Below are positions 50,369 to 62,200 of a stretch of 62,243 nt of DNA, one piece after another; position 1 is the first letter of the stretch; each line of letters starts with the position of its first letter. The position numbers and the translations under genes were made by a program. The notes under the pieces are model-generated. The model was not told where the DNA came from, did no database searches, and was given only the letters and a program-made list of their open reading frames with translations. Source of the stretch: Actinomycetes bacterium (GTDB taxonomy: Bacteria > Actinomycetota > Actinomycetes > Streptosporangiales > Streptosporangiaceae); assembly GCA_021793235.1 (NCBI GenBank), contig JAJYTD010000022.1, positions 1 through 62,243 on the forward strand, given 5' to 3'.

Positions 50369-50917
50369 ATGACGGACCGGGACCTCGCCTTTGCTCTGCG
50401 CTCCAGCCACCGCCCGCCCGACTCCTACGCCCGCCTCTTCGACGCCTACGGGGACGAGGTCTACCGCGAATGCCGAGCATCGCTGGGCGACGCGGAGGCG
50501 GCACAGACGGTGCTGCGCGAAACGCTCATCGTGGCCAGGGCGCACGCCGACCGGCTCGGCGACGGCAGCCGGCTGCGGGAATGGCTGATCGCCGTGGCCC
50601 GTGCCGAATGCGAACGGCACCGGCCGACCTTCGAGAGCGGCGCGGCCACCGATGCGCCCGAGGAGGGCGCGGCCCTGCCGGACCATGTGCGGCTGCGGGT
50701 CCTCAGCGGTGCCACCTGCCCGGGGCTGTCCGAGTACCGGAAGCACATCGCCGACCGCGCCAACGCGTTCGACCGCCGTGGCTTTCCCGTGCCCCTATCC
50801 CGGCAGCGCCGCTCCAGCGCGCTCTGCTACCTGCTGCCGGGACTCGTCGTCGCCGTGTGCGCACTGCTGCTCCTGGTGCTGGCCTGCTACGTCTGCTTCT
50901 ACGTGGCGCCGGAGTAG
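50369..50917 (+). CDS. ECF-sigma region-2-like domain fused to a membrane anchor
   Basis: 182 residues. Residues about 15-85 follow the ECF sigma-factor region 2 plan: SYARLFDAYGDEVYRECRASLGDAEAAQTVLRETLIVARAHADRL and WLIAVARAECERHR. There is no region 4. Instead, after a short linker, one long hydrophobic segment (ALCYLLPGLVVAVCALLLLVLACYVCFY) ends the protein. It cannot act as a normal sigma factor; it may bind core polymerase or an anti-sigma factor at the membrane. The TnpB relic begins right after its stop. Confidence 0.6.
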   Translation: MTDRDLAFALRSSHRPPDSYARLFDAYGDEVYRECRASLGDAEAAQTVLRETLIVARAHADRLGDGSRLREWLIAVARAECERHRPTFESGAATDAPEEGAALPDHVRLRVLSGATCPGLSEYRKHIADRANAFDRRGFPVPLSRQRRSSALCYLLPGLVVAVCALLLLVLACYVCFYVAPE

Positions 50918-50943
50918 CCCTGCCGATCGGCGTGGAAGCTCCT

Positions 50944-51210
50944 ATGGGCCATGCCGGATGGCCGGCGTTTGTGAGCATGCTCGAATACAAGGCCGCCCGG
51001 TACGGGCGAACCTTCGCCGAGGTGGACCGGTTCCTGACCTCCTCACAGACCTGCTCAGTCTGCTGGGCCGTCGACGGACCCGAACCTCTGAGCGTGCGCA
51101 CCTGGACCTGTTCGGGGTGCGCAACCGAACACGACCGGGACGTCAACGCATCCCGGGTCGTGCTCGCCGCTGGACGGAAACTCGCCGGAGAGCGGGAAGC
51201 GGAGAGCTGA
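50944..51210 (+). pseudogene. tnpB: C-terminal fragment of an IS200/IS605-family TnpB
   Basis: The frame encodes GHAGWPAFVSMLEYKAARYGR, the start of the TnpB region before its zinc ribbon, then SSQTCSVC...TCSGCATEHDRDVNASR. The Cys4 ribbon and the last RuvC Asp (DRDVNA) are intact. About 280 N-terminal residues, including the DNA-binding part and two RuvC residues, are missing. Not a functional nuclease. Confidence 0.85.
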
Positions 51211-51356
51211 AACGCCTGTGGAGGCAGGGTAAGACCACCACTTCCCGGTAGGGCATCGGCCGGAGAAGCAGGAACCAGCGGACGCCGCGAGGCACACCGA
51301 GCCCACAGCCGCGAGGCTGTGGGAACCCCCGGGGCTCACCCCGGGGAGGACGTCAA
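51211..51356 (+). mobile_element. Right end / omega-RNA-like region of the IS605-type element
   Basis: After the tnpB stop the sequence keeps the actinobacterial IS605-type right end: AGAAGCAGGAACC, GGACGCCGCGAGGCACACC, a 9-bp hairpin CCCACAGCC/GGCTGTGGG (51302-51323) and CCCCGGGG-CTCA-CCCCGGGG (51327-51346), then GAGGACGTCAA. In active TnpB systems this part is the scaffold of the guide RNA and the bases just outside are the guide. Here the outside bases are the end of ppa. The element ends at or near 51356, overlapping the ppa stop codon. Confidence 0.75.
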
Positions 51357-51874
51357 TCGTCGACCTTGATGTGCGAGGTGTCGCCGTGGGCGCCCGCCTC
51401 TTCGGCGCGCTTCACAGACGCGATGACCTCCTGCTCGGCATCGTGGCGGCCGACCCAGGTGGCGCCTTCCACGGATTTTCCGGGCTCCAGGTCCTTGTAG
51501 ACGGTGAAGAAGTGCTCGATCTCCAGCCGCTCGAACTCGTTCACGTGATGAATATCACGCAGGTGCTCCATGCGGGGGTCGGTCGCGGGCACGCAGAGGA
51601 GCTTGTCGTCGCCGCCGGCCTCATCGCGCATCCGGAACATGCCGACGGCACGGCACCGGATCAGGCAGCCCGGAAAGGTGGGGTGCTTGAGCAGGACGAG
51701 GGCGTCGAGCGGATCGCCATCATCACCGAGAGTTCCTTCGATGAATCCGTAATCGGCGGGGTAGCTAGTAGAGGTGAACAGCATCCGGTCGAGTCGGATA
51801 CGTCCGGTCTCGTGGTCCATCTCATACTTGTTGCGTTCACCTTTGGGGATTTCGATGGTGACGTCGAATTCCAT
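51353..51874 (-). CDS. ppa: Inorganic pyrophosphatase (family I)
   Basis: 173 residues. Family signature [11 protein letters not shown] (Asp ligands), substrate-site residues ERNKYEMD and [17 protein letters not shown], and KDLEPGK. It hydrolyses pyrophosphate and pulls biosynthesis forward. The stop codon TGA is shared with the right end of the TnpB element, so the last one or two codons may be set by the insertion. Confidence 0.98.
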   Translation of the reverse strand: MEFDVTIEIPKGERNKYEMDHETGRIRLDRMLFTSTSYPADYGFIEGTLGDDGDPLDALVLLKHPTFPGCLIRCRAVGMFRMRDEAGGDDKLLCVPATDPRMEHLRDIHHVNEFERLEIEHFFTVYKDLEPGKSVEGATWVGRHDAEQEVIASVKRAEEAGAHGDTSHIKVDD

Positions 51875-51954
51875 GCTGTTCTCGGCTTTCCTTACGACTA
51901 GTGTCGCTACGTCAGGTCAACGTTCTCGCATGCCAAAGGAAGGCAGGTGCCGGG

Positions 51955-53316
51955 GTGTGGCAGGTACGGGCCCGAGCTCTCCTCGCCTTGGCCGTCCTCA
52001 ACATATTCGTGCTGGTGACGGGTATCGTCGCGGCGGATCTGATCGAGTCTCGCCCGCCGGAGACGATGCCCTATCCTGCCGCCTTCGCTGAGGACGAACC
52101 AGTCGCGGCAGTACCGGATGCCGGCCAGGTGTCCCCGGAGCGGCTCGCGGACAAGCTTGATGATCCCATGTCGGATTCGGGCATCGACGAGGGACTCTCC
52201 GCTTATGTGGCGGACGCGGCCACGGGCGAGGCCCTCTACGAGAGGGACGCGGACGAGGGAGCGGTCCCCGCGTCGACGACCAAGGTCGTCACCGCGGTAT
52301 CCGTGCTGCACGCCGCCGGGCCCGGCGAACGCATCCACACCGACGTCGTTCTAGGCGACAACGGCCAAGTCATCCTGGTCGGCGGCGGTGACCCGACGCT
52401 GACCGCATCGGTCGAGCCCGACGCCTACCCGCGCCTAGCGACCCTTGAAGAGCTCGCCGAGCACACCGCTACCGCTCTGCAGGAGGAGGGGATCGACTCC
52501 GTCAGCCTCGGCTACGACGACTCCCTTTACCTCGGCCCCGACACCGGACCGGGCTGGAAGCCCAACTATGTCGACGAAGGCAGCGCTTCCACCGTGCACG
52601 CGCTGATGCTCGACGGTGGACGCGTGCACAAGGAGCAGAACTACAGCGAGCGCGTCGACGATCCGCCCCGCGTCACCGCCGACGCGTTCGCGGATCAGCT
52701 CCGCGACATGGGCATCGGGGTCACGGGCGATCCCTCGCCCGCTGAGGCGCCCGACGGAGCCGACCCCATCGCCACGGTCGCTTCGGCGCCGATCTCCGCG
52801 CTCGTCGAGGAGATGCTGTTGGAAAGCGACAACAACATCGCCGAGGCACTGTTCCGGCAGGTGGCACTGGCCAAGGACGAGGAACCGTCGTGGCGGGGGG
52901 CCGCGGCGGCCACCGACGAAGTGATGGATGAACTCGACGTGGACGATGTCCACGTCGAGGACGGCAGCGGCCTGTCAGTGAACAACGACATCACCCCCAA
53001 GGCCCTGGCCGATCTGGTGATGGTCGCCGCCGACCCCGAACACCCGGATCTGTACTTTCTGCTCTCCGGCCTGCCCACCGCGCATTTCAGCGGAACGCTC
53101 GCCGGGCGCTACTCCGAGGAGAGCGCCGCGGACAGCGGAGCAGGCGTGGTGCGCGCCAAGACCGGAACCCTGAGCGGTGTCAGCACCCTGGCAGGGACGA
53201 TCTATGACGCTGACGACCGGCTGCTCGTCTTCGCCTTCATGGCCAACGACGAAGCCGCGATGGGCAGCACACTCGACACGTTCGCCAGCGCCGTCGCCGA
53301 GTGCGGGTGCTCCTGA
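51955..53316 (+). CDS. dacB: D-alanyl-D-alanine carboxypeptidase (DacB/PBP4, S13)
   Basis: 453 residues from GTG 51955, chosen because AAGGAAGG precedes it and VRARALLALAVLNIFVLVTG then gives a clean N-terminal anchor; GTG 51901 is the other option. Penicillin-binding motifs: SxxK in ASTTKV, SxN in ESDNNIAE, and KTG in VRAKTGTLSG. It trims or cuts peptidoglycan peptides outside the membrane. Divergent from ppa and next to the metalloprotease and tilS, the usual actinobacterial order. Confidence 0.95.
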   Translation: MWQVRARALLALAVLNIFVLVTGIVAADLIESRPPETMPYPAAFAEDEPVAAVPDAGQVSPERLADKLDDPMSDSGIDEGLSAYVADAATGEALYERDADEGAVPASTTKVVTAVSVLHAAGPGERIHTDVVLGDNGQVILVGGGDPTLTASVEPDAYPRLATLEELAEHTATALQEEGIDSVSLGYDDSLYLGPDTGPGWKPNYVDEGSASTVHALMLDGGRVHKEQNYSERVDDPPRVTADAFADQLRDMGIGVTGDPSPAEAPDGADPIATVASAPISALVEEMLLESDNNIAEALFRQVALAKDEEPSWRGAAAATDEVMDELDVDDVHVEDGSGLSVNNDITPKALADLVMVAADPEHPDLYFLLSGLPTAHFSGTLAGRYSEESAADSGAGVVRAKTGTLSGVSTLAGTIYDADDRLLVFAFMANDEAAMGSTLDTFASAVAECGCS

Positions 53317-53435
53317 GGATCGGCCGGGGGACGCGCGGACAGTGAGGCCGACGCGGTATCAGGGGCGACCCTGAGGAATCCCCGAATTGGTGTCGGGATC
53401 CCGTGTAGTCGTGACCGAGTGGGTACGGTGAAACC

Positions 53436-54590
53436 GTGAGTTTGATCGACTGGGACGTAGCCGTCAACACCGGAATCCGCCTCGTGCGGCCCGGCCCGCA
53501 GGTGGACCTCGCGGACGCCCGGCAGGCCGTAGCCCAACTGCGCGATCTCTCTGTGGCAGCACAGGGGCACGTGCGTGAATTCACCGGTATGGAACCCCTT
53601 GAACCGGCCGGACCAGCGGTCATCGTGGACCGTCCGGGCTGGATCAAGGCCAATGTCGACGGGTTTCGCGTGGTGCTGGAACCCATCATCGACCGCCTCA
53701 GCTCATCGAGACTGAGCAGCAGCGCAGCCGGCTCCATCACCACAGCGGTGGGGTCCAGGGTCACCGGTGTCCAACTCGGTGCCATCCTGTCCTACCTCGC
53801 CGGACGCGTACTCGGCCAGTACGAGCTCTTCCTGCCGCCCGATCCCGACGGCAGCGCTCCCACGGGCCGCCTGACCCTGGTGGCCCCCAACATCGTCCAC
53901 GCCGAGCGCGAACTCGACGTGGATCCCGACGACTTCCGCTTGTGGGTGTGCCTGCACGAGGAGACCCATCGCACCCAGTTCACCTCGACGCCCTGGCTGC
54001 GCCCCTATGTGCAGGAACAGATGCAGGAGATGCTGCTGGCGTCCAGCACCGACGCCGGCGACCTCCTCAACCGGGTCCGGGCCGCGGGCGAGGCCGTCGC
54101 CGATGCGGTCCGCGGCGGCGAGGGCAACCTCGTCGAGGCCTTCCAGAGCCCGGAGCAGAGCGAGATCCTGGAGCGCATCACCGCAGTCATGACCCTTGCT
54201 GAAGGCCATGGCGACTACGTGATGGACGCCGTCGGGCCCGAGGTCGTCCCGTCCGTCGCGGAGATCCGGCGCCGCTTCCAGCGCCGCCGCGAGGGCGCCA
54301 ACCGGCTGGATAAGGTTCTCCGCCAGTTGCTGGGCATCGACCTCAAGATGAAGCAGTACGAGGAGGGCGCGAAGTTCGTTCGCACGGTCGTCGCTCAGGT
54401 AGGGATGGCGGACTTCAACCGCGTGTGGGAGTCGCCGGAGACCCTTCCGACGATGCAGGAGATCCGCGACCCCGACTCCTGGATCCGGCGCGTGCTGAGC
54501 CCGGCGGCCGGGATCGAGGCACCGGGCCCCGAGGCCAACGGCCAGCTTCCACCCCGGCCGGATCCGCCGGAAAGCCCTCCCGAGGAGTGA
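53436..54590 (+). CDS. Zinc-dependent metalloprotease, DUF2342 / F420-associated family
   Basis: 384 residues from GTG 53436 with no ribosome binding site in the preceding bases (leaderless is possible). The core has HEETH in [11 protein letters not shown], then [12 protein letters not shown] with a likely third ligand. This matches the actinobacterial DUF2342 family, sometimes called coenzyme F420 biosynthesis-associated for its genome neighbours. The acidic-Pro tail is variable. Proteolytic target unknown. Confidence 0.93.
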   Translation: MSLIDWDVAVNTGIRLVRPGPQVDLADARQAVAQLRDLSVAAQGHVREFTGMEPLEPAGPAVIVDRPGWIKANVDGFRVVLEPIIDRLSSSRLSSSAAGSITTAVGSRVTGVQLGAILSYLAGRVLGQYELFLPPDPDGSAPTGRLTLVAPNIVHAERELDVDPDDFRLWVCLHEETHRTQFTSTPWLRPYVQEQMQEMLLASSTDAGDLLNRVRAAGEAVADAVRGGEGNLVEAFQSPEQSEILERITAVMTLAEGHGDYVMDAVGPEVVPSVAEIRRRFQRRREGANRLDKVLRQLLGIDLKMKQYEEGAKFVRTVVAQVGMADFNRVWESPETLPTMQEIRDPDSWIRRVLSPAAGIEAPGPEANGQLPPRPDPPESPPEE

Positions 54591-54678
54591 CCGCGGGCCG
54601 GCCGCACCCGGTGCTGTTCCCACGGGAGCAGCACCGCCGATGCCGCGACGCGTTCGCCGCGGCGCTAGATTGCCGAAC

Positions 54679-55665
54679 ATGACCGGTCCGCCGCCCGCAA
54701 TCGCCGCCACCCGCCGCGCCATACGGCAGGCGCTCAACGGGTGCGGCACCGGGGAGTTGGTGCTCGTGGCCTGCAGCGGGGGCGCCGATTCGCTTGCGCT
54801 CGCCGGTGCGGCGGCGTTCGCCGCGCCGCGGATGGGGCTCCGGGCCGGAGGCGTCACCATCGACCACGGCCTGCAGGCGGGATCCGGCACGCAGGCCGAA
54901 CGGGTCGCCGACACCCTGCGCGGGCTCGGCCTCGACCCGGTCGACCGGGTCGCCGTCAAGGTCGGCCGCGATGGCGGCCCCGAAGGGGCGGCCCGCACGG
55001 CCCGCTACACCGCGCTGGATGCCGCCGCTGACAGGTACGGCGCCGTTGCCGTGCTGCTCGGGCACACCAGCGACGACCAGGCCGAGACGGTGCTGCTCCG
55101 GCTGGCCCGCGGGTCCGGAGCGCGCTCACTGGCCGGAATGGCTCCGCGCAACGGCCGCTATCTGCGCCCCTTCCTGGGGCTCAGCCGCCGAACCGTGCAT
55201 GATGCCTGCGCTCTCATGGGCCTCGATCCCTGGCAGGATCCGCACAACACCGACCCCGCCTACGCCCGCTCCCGCGTCCGGCATGCGGCACTGCCCGCCC
55301 TTGAGGAGGTGCTCGGCCCCGGCATCGCCGATGCGCTGGCGCGCACAGCGGAACTGCTGCGAGACGACGCCGACGCACTCGACGCGTGGGCAGAACGCGC
55401 GGGCGGGGATGCCCTGTTCGACTCCGGGGAACTCGACACCTCTGTGCTCGCCGATCTGCCCCGCGCCGTGCGCACCCGGGTGCTGCGCAGCACCGCGATC
55501 GGGGCCGGCTGCCCCGCGGGGGCGCTGACGGCCCGGCACGTCGCCGAACTCGACCGGCTGGTCACGGCATGGCGCGGCCAGTCCCACGTGGACCTGCCCG
55601 GCGGGTTGCGGGGGCGGCGGGTCAAGGGGCGGCTCCGGATCTTCGTGCCGGATGCGAAGCGTTGA
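54679..55665 (+). CDS. tilS: tRNA(Ile)-lysidine synthase
   Basis: 328 residues from ATG 54679. The PP-loop SGGADSLAL (about residues 31-39), then [20 protein letters not shown] and the R-S-R-V-R-H motif in YARSRVRH are TilS marks. It puts lysine on C34 of the AUA-reading tRNA. It lacks the long C-terminal domain of E. coli TilS, as usual in actinobacteria. Followed by hpt and ftsH in the conserved order. Confidence 0.96.
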   Translation: MTGPPPAIAATRRAIRQALNGCGTGELVLVACSGGADSLALAGAAAFAAPRMGLRAGGVTIDHGLQAGSGTQAERVADTLRGLGLDPVDRVAVKVGRDGGPEGAARTARYTALDAAADRYGAVAVLLGHTSDDQAETVLLRLARGSGARSLAGMAPRNGRYLRPFLGLSRRTVHDACALMGLDPWQDPHNTDPAYARSRVRHAALPALEEVLGPGIADALARTAELLRDDADALDAWAERAGGDALFDSGELDTSVLADLPRAVRTRVLRSTAIGAGCPAGALTARHVAELDRLVTAWRGQSHVDLPGGLRGRRVKGRLRIFVPDAKR

Positions 55666-55748
55666 CGGACCGGCGCTGTCGGCCGGTTTCGTCCCTTTAT
55701 CCTGGGGTCTACCGGAAACCGCGAATTGAGCAGCGAGGGCACTGAAGC

Positions 55749-56303
55749 GTGGACGCGAAGGACATGGGCGATGACCTGGAGAAGATCCTGGTCACCGAAG
55801 AGCAGATCAAGGATCGCCACCGGGACTTGGCCGCCGCGATCGACGCCGACTACGCCGGTAGGGACCTGCTGCTCGTCGGCGTCCTCAAAGGCGCCGTGAT
55901 GGTCATGGCCGACCTCGCCCGTGAACTGCACCATCCGTGTGAGATGGACTGGATGGCGGTGTCGTCCTACGGGGCCGGTACGACCTCCTCGGGTGTGGTC
56001 CGCATCCTCAAGGACCTCGACACCGACATCAAGGACCGCAACGTCTTGATCGTCGAGGATGTGATCGACTCCGGGCTCACGCTGTCCTGGCTGGTCGGCA
56101 ATCTCCGGTCGCGAGGGCCGGCCTCCGTCGAGATCTGCACCATGGTGCGCAAGCCGGTGGCGTTCAACGTCGATCTCGACGTCAGGTACGTCGGGTTCGA
56201 TCTGCCTAACGAGTTCATCGTCGGGTACGGCTTGGACTATGCGGAGAAGTACCGGAATCTGCCGTTCATCGGCACCCTCGCACCGCACGTCTACCAGGCC
56301 TGA
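55749..56303 (+). CDS. hpt: Hypoxanthine phosphoribosyltransferase
   Basis: 184 residues from GTG 55749. The PRPP-binding motif [14 protein letters not shown] (Glu-Asp pair), [13 protein letters not shown] and the flexible loop [11 protein letters not shown] are conserved. It salvages hypoxanthine and guanine to IMP and GMP. Confidence 0.97.
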   Translation: MDAKDMGDDLEKILVTEEQIKDRHRDLAAAIDADYAGRDLLLVGVLKGAVMVMADLARELHHPCEMDWMAVSSYGAGTTSSGVVRILKDLDTDIKDRNVLIVEDVIDSGLTLSWLVGNLRSRGPASVEICTMVRKPVAFNVDLDVRYVGFDLPNEFIVGYGLDYAEKYRNLPFIGTLAPHVYQA

Positions 56304-56664
56304 GCCCGATCCGGACCGGCGCTACGCTGCGGCAGTGTTCTTGCCCGTCGGGAACAACCAGGGCGTCTGTATACGTTGGGATCATGACGGGTGCCTCGGC
56401 AGGGGACGGGCGCTGCGCAGCACGCGGAGTGCGTCCGGCCGCAATCGGGGTGTACCGTCGATTATCCCGGCATCATTGTAGGGAATATGTGTCCGATAGG
56501 TCGCGCTTCCGGCGGCCCTGGGGGCCCTCCGGTGGGGCGGTAAAGCATGGAAGGCGACGCGATGTCGTCGGCACCGGCTTGCCTGTTCCCCGGTTCGGTG
56601 TCTCTTCGGCTTCTGGAGCAGGCCGCCTGGTCAGGAGGGACGGACCCAGCGGGGTTCCGTATCG
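56304..56664. other. 361-bp region before ftsH
   Basis: No gene with support. The sequence must hold the ftsH promoter; TAAAGCATGG and GGGGCGG runs are near 56536-56550, but no clear promoter can be fixed. AGGAGGGACGG lies about 25 bp before the ATG, too far for normal use. Confidence 0.4.
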
Positions 56665-58736
<2,072 letters not shown>

Positions 58737-58740
<4 letters not shown>

Positions 58741-59366
58741 GCAGGCAGGCCGCCGACCCGGACACCGAGTTCCCGCTCGTGGTCCCTTCCGGCGGAGGTG
58801 TCGACCAGCCGCGCATCGAGAAGGCCGTCCGCGAGATCCTCCTCGCCATCGGGGAGGATCCCGACCGCGACGGCCTGCGCGACACCCCGGGGCGGGTGGC
58901 TCGGGCCTACGGAGAACAGTTCGCCGGGATACACCAGAAGCCCGAGGACGTACTGACCACGGTGTTCGAAGCCGGGCACGAGGAGATGGTCCTGGTCAAG
59001 GACATCGAGCTGTATTCAACCTGCGAACACCACCTCGTACCGTTCTACGGAAGCGCCCACGTCGGCTACATCCCCAACTCCCGGGGGCAGATCACCGGCC
59101 TGTCCAAGCTCGCCCGGCTGGTAGACGTCTACGCCCGCCGTCCGCAAGTGCAGGAACGGCTCACCACGGAGGTGGCCGACGCGGTCATGTCCCAACTGGA
59201 CCCGCGGGGCGTCATCGTGGTGGTCGAAGCCGAGCACCTGTGCATGACCATGCGCGGGGTCCGCAAACCGGGGGCGAAGACGGTCACCTCCGCGGTCCGG
59301 GGAGTCTTCCGCAACCGCGACCGCACCCGGGCCGAGGCCATGAACCTCATCATGGGGCACGGGTGA
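58737..59366 (+). CDS. folE: GTP cyclohydrolase I
   Basis: 209 residues from GTG 58737, overlapping the ftsH stop (GTGA). Zinc ligands in [11 protein letters not shown] and the later [11 protein letters not shown]; substrate motif [17 protein letters not shown]. It makes dihydroneopterin triphosphate, first step of folate synthesis. Confidence 0.98.
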
Positions 59367-59465
59367 GCGGCGCCTGCCGGAGCGCCGCGGGTTTTCGGTG
59401 TTATTCCGCCAGCCGTCTCCGAGATGGCTCGCCGCGGCCGACCGTCGTCTCGTAGGCTGATCGAT

Positions 59466-60368
59466 ATGGCGCCGATGCACAGACTCCCGGGCCTGCCCGA
59501 CCGTGGGCGGTGCCTGGTCATGGGGGTCGTCAACGTCACCCCGGACTCGTTTTCCGACGGCGGTTCCTGGTTCGATCCCAAAGAGGCCATCGAGCACGGG
59601 CTGCGTCTGGCCGAGGACGGCGCCGACATCATCGATGTCGGCGGCGAGTCCACCCAGCCCGGCGCTCAACGGGTCTCGCGGGACGAAGAGCTGCGCCGGA
59701 TCGGGCCCGTGGTCCGCGAACTGGCCCGCCAGGGGGTGGCCGTCAGCATCGACACCATGCGCGCCGAAGTGGCCGAGTACGCCGTGGAGGCCGGTGCGCG
59801 CCTCGTCAACGACGTCAGCGGGGGGCTCGCCGACCCGTCCATGGCGCGATTGGTGGCCAAGACCGGCGTGGCGTACGTACTGATGCACTGGCGCGGGCAT
59901 AGTCATGACATGCAGAGCCGTGCCGTCTACGCCGACGTGGTCCAGGAGGTTCACGATGAACTCCGGCAGCGTATGGAGACCATCGTCGACGAAGGGGTCG
60001 ATCCGGGACAGATCGTCCTCGATCCCGGGCTGGGTTTCGCCAAGCGGCCCGATCGCGGCCACAACTGGGCTCTGCTGGCACACATCGACCGATTCAACGA
60101 ACTGGGGCGTCCACTTTTGATCGCAGGCTCTCGCAAGCGCTTCCTCGGACGGCTGCTCGCCGATACCGACAGCACCCCCCGCGACTACACCGATTGTGAC
60201 GATGCGACCGTCGCGCTCACCGCACTCTGCGCTGACCGCGGTGCGTGGGCCGTGCGCGTCCACGACGCCCGGCCCAATGCCGACGCGGTGCGGGTCGCGG
60301 CCGCATGGCGCAGCGGCGGCGCCGGCCTTGACGAGGGCAGGGCCGTCGACATCCGGGGCGGCCTGTGA
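59466..60368 (+). CDS. folP: Dihydropteroate synthase
   Basis: 300 residues from ATG 59466. MGVVNVTPDSFSDGG (pterin and phosphate site), DVGGESTQPGA, NDVSGG, DPGLGFAK and GSRKRFLG are the classic DHPS blocks. It joins the pterin to p-aminobenzoate; sulfonamide target. Followed by a 4-bp overlap with the NTF2-like gene. Confidence 0.98.
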   Translation: MAPMHRLPGLPDRGRCLVMGVVNVTPDSFSDGGSWFDPKEAIEHGLRLAEDGADIIDVGGESTQPGAQRVSRDEELRRIGPVVRELARQGVAVSIDTMRAEVAEYAVEAGARLVNDVSGGLADPSMARLVAKTGVAYVLMHWRGHSHDMQSRAVYADVVQEVHDELRQRMETIVDEGVDPGQIVLDPGLGFAKRPDRGHNWALLAHIDRFNELGRPLLIAGSRKRFLGRLLADTDSTPRDYTDCDDATVALTALCADRGAWAVRVHDARPNADAVRVAAAWRSGGAGLDEGRAVDIRGGL

Positions 60369-60808
60369 AGTCCCGGCAAGAGGTCATGGAACGCGTGGCC
60401 GAGGCCAACGCGCAGTTCTACGGCGCGATCGAGAGCGGCGACATCGACCTGATGCGCCGGGTGTGGGCCGAGGAGGACGAGGCGCCTGACCTGGTCTGTG
60501 TGAACCCGGGCTGGCCCCTGCTGCGCGGACGGTCCGAGATCATGCGTGCGTGGTCGCTCATCATGGCCAACGTGCCCTACATCCAGTACGTGCTCACTGA
60601 GACCCACATCGGTGTGGACGGCGGCGTCGCGATGGTCACGTGTGAGGAGAACGTGCTGACCGCCGAGGACGACAGCCCCGGCTTCGTCGCGGGCGGCCAG
60701 GTGGTCACCACCAACATGTTCGTGCACACCGAGCAGGGCTGGCGCCTGTGGTCCCACCATGCCTCTCCGGTGCTGCTGGAAGAGGATGAAGACGGAGACG
60801 AGGGCTGA
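60365..60808 (+). CDS. NTF2-like (SnoaL-type) protein in the folate operon
   Basis: 147 residues from GTG 60365, overlapping the folP stop. Cone-shaped NTF2 fold pattern: EVMERVAEANAQFYGAIESGDIDLMRRVWAEED, GRSEIMRAWSLI, then MVTCEENV and the GWRLWSHHASPVLLE strand. These proteins include ketosteroid-isomerase-like enzymes and binding proteins. Its place between folP and folB, with overlaps, suggests a folate-linked role. Unknown function. Confidence 0.85.
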   Translation: MKSRQEVMERVAEANAQFYGAIESGDIDLMRRVWAEEDEAPDLVCVNPGWPLLRGRSEIMRAWSLIMANVPYIQYVLTETHIGVDGGVAMVTCEENVLTAEDDSPGFVAGGQVVTTNMFVHTEQGWRLWSHHASPVLLEEDEDGDEG

Positions 60809-60810
60809 GG

Positions 60811-61182
60811 GTGACGGACCGGCTGGACCGGATCGCCGTCCGCGGGCTGCGTGCCCGGGGCCACCACGGGGTGTTCGAGAAGGAGCGCCGCGAAGGGCAG
60901 GATTTCGTGGTCGACGTCGTTCTCGGGGTCGATGTCCGGGAGGCGGCACACCATGACGACCTCCAGCGCACGGTGCACTACGGGGTCCTCAGCGACCGCC
61001 TGGTCGAGGTGATCCGCGGTGAACCGGTGGATCTCATCGAGACCCTGGCCGAACGGCTCGCGGCGGTCTGCCTCTCCGAGCCCCGGGTGGAGGAGGCCGA
61101 AATCACGGTGCACAAGCCCGGCGCTCCCATCCCGCACGAGTTCACCGACGTCACCGTGACCATCCTGCGGAGGCGGAAATGA
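60811..61182 (+). CDS. folB: Dihydroneopterin aldolase
   Basis: 123 residues from GTG 60811. FolB features: RGLRARGHHGVFEKERREGQDFVVD, HYGVLSD, LIETLAERLA and VHKPGAPIPHEF. It cleaves dihydroneopterin to hydroxymethyl-dihydropterin. Its stop overlaps folK by 4 bp. Confidence 0.97.
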   Translation: MTDRLDRIAVRGLRARGHHGVFEKERREGQDFVVDVVLGVDVREAAHHDDLQRTVHYGVLSDRLVEVIRGEPVDLIETLAERLAAVCLSEPRVEEAEITVHKPGAPIPHEFTDVTVTILRRRK

Positions 61183-61700
61183 CGACCCTGCAGGCGCCCC
61201 TCCGGGTCGTCCTGTCACTGGGGAGCAACCTCGGCGACCGGATGGCGAACCTGCAAGGGGCGGTCGACGCGCTGTTCGACGCGCCGGGATTGGAGCCGGT
61301 GGCGCTGTCCCCGGTCTATGAGACCGCGCCAGTGGGCGGCCCACAGCAGGAGGCGTTCCTCAACGCGATCGTGGTGGCCGACACCGTGCTGGGCCCCTAC
61401 GCGCTGCTGGAGCGCACGCAGAGCGCCGAGGAGGCGTTCGGCCGGGTCCGGGAGGAACGCTGGGGGCCGCGGACGCTGGACATCGACATCATCGCTTTCG
61501 GCGGCCATGTGCAAAACGATTCCGCGCTCACGCTGCCGCATCCGCGCGCACACGAGCGGGCCTTCGTGCTCACCCCGTGGGCCGATGTCGATCCCGACGC
61601 CGCCATCGGTGAACGGGGGGCCGTGCGCGACCTGCTCGCGGTGGTCGAGGGCCAGGAACTGCACCGCAGGGACGACCTCGTTCTCCGACTGCCGGACTGA
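61179..61700 (+). CDS. folK: Hydroxymethyl-dihydropterin pyrophosphokinase
   Basis: 173 residues. HPPK blocks: LSLGSNLGDRMANL, YETAPVGGPQQEAFLNAI, RWGPRTLDIDIIAFG (Asp-Asp magnesium pair) and LPHPRAHERAFVLTPW. It adds pyrophosphate to the pterin before FolP. ATGA overlap with folB. Confidence 0.98.
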   Translation: MTTLQAPLRVVLSLGSNLGDRMANLQGAVDALFDAPGLEPVALSPVYETAPVGGPQQEAFLNAIVVADTVLGPYALLERTQSAEEAFGRVREERWGPRTLDIDIIAFGGHVQNDSALTLPHPRAHERAFVLTPWADVDPDAAIGERGAVRDLLAVVEGQELHRRDDLVLRLPD

Positions 61701-61705
61701 GGACC

Positions 61706-62200
61706 ATGGACAAGAAGACGCATGAAGGCAGTATGCGGCCGACCGGCTGGCGGCTGCCGCTGGGACTGGCCGTGGCCGGTGCGCTCATCGCCTACCTCGT
61801 CATCGACTGGACCTATAGTGCGCTTCCGCCGCTGCCGTGGACGGCGATCCCCACCCTGTCCTTGCTCGCGGTCGGTGAGGCGATCACCGCGGTGCATACC
61901 CGCCGTCGGATCCGCAGGGTTCCGGGGACCGAACCGATCGAGCCGCTGAGTGCCGCGCGGCTGGTCGCCCTGGCCAAGGCCAGCGCCGTGTTCGCGGCGT
62001 TGGCGATCGGCGTGTTCGGCGGCATGGGGCTCGCCCTGCTGGATCGGCTCCAGGCCCCGGCCGTCCGTGCCGACGCTCTCACCGCGCTGGGGACCCTGCT
62101 GGCCAGTGCCGTGCTGCTGGCGGCCGCCCTGTTCCTGGAATACGCCTGCCGGGTCCCCGGTGACGAGGACCACCCGGGAGGCACCGACCGGGTGGCGTAG
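61706..62200 (+). CDS. DUF3180 family membrane protein
   Basis: 164 residues, four helices: PLGLAVAGALIAYLVIDW, TAIPTLSLLAVGEAITAV, a short loop, then AKASAVFAALAIGVFGGM and LLASAVLLAAALFLEYACRV. The acidic end is cytoplasmic. DUF3180 follows folK in many actinobacteria; no role is known. It is 5 bp after folK. Confidence 0.93.
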   Translation: MDKKTHEGSMRPTGWRLPLGLAVAGALIAYLVIDWTYSALPPLPWTAIPTLSLLAVGEAITAVHTRRRIRRVPGTEPIEPLSAARLVALAKASAVFAALAIGVFGGMGLALLDRLQAPAVRADALTALGTLLASAVLLAAALFLEYACRVPGDEDHPGGTDRVA

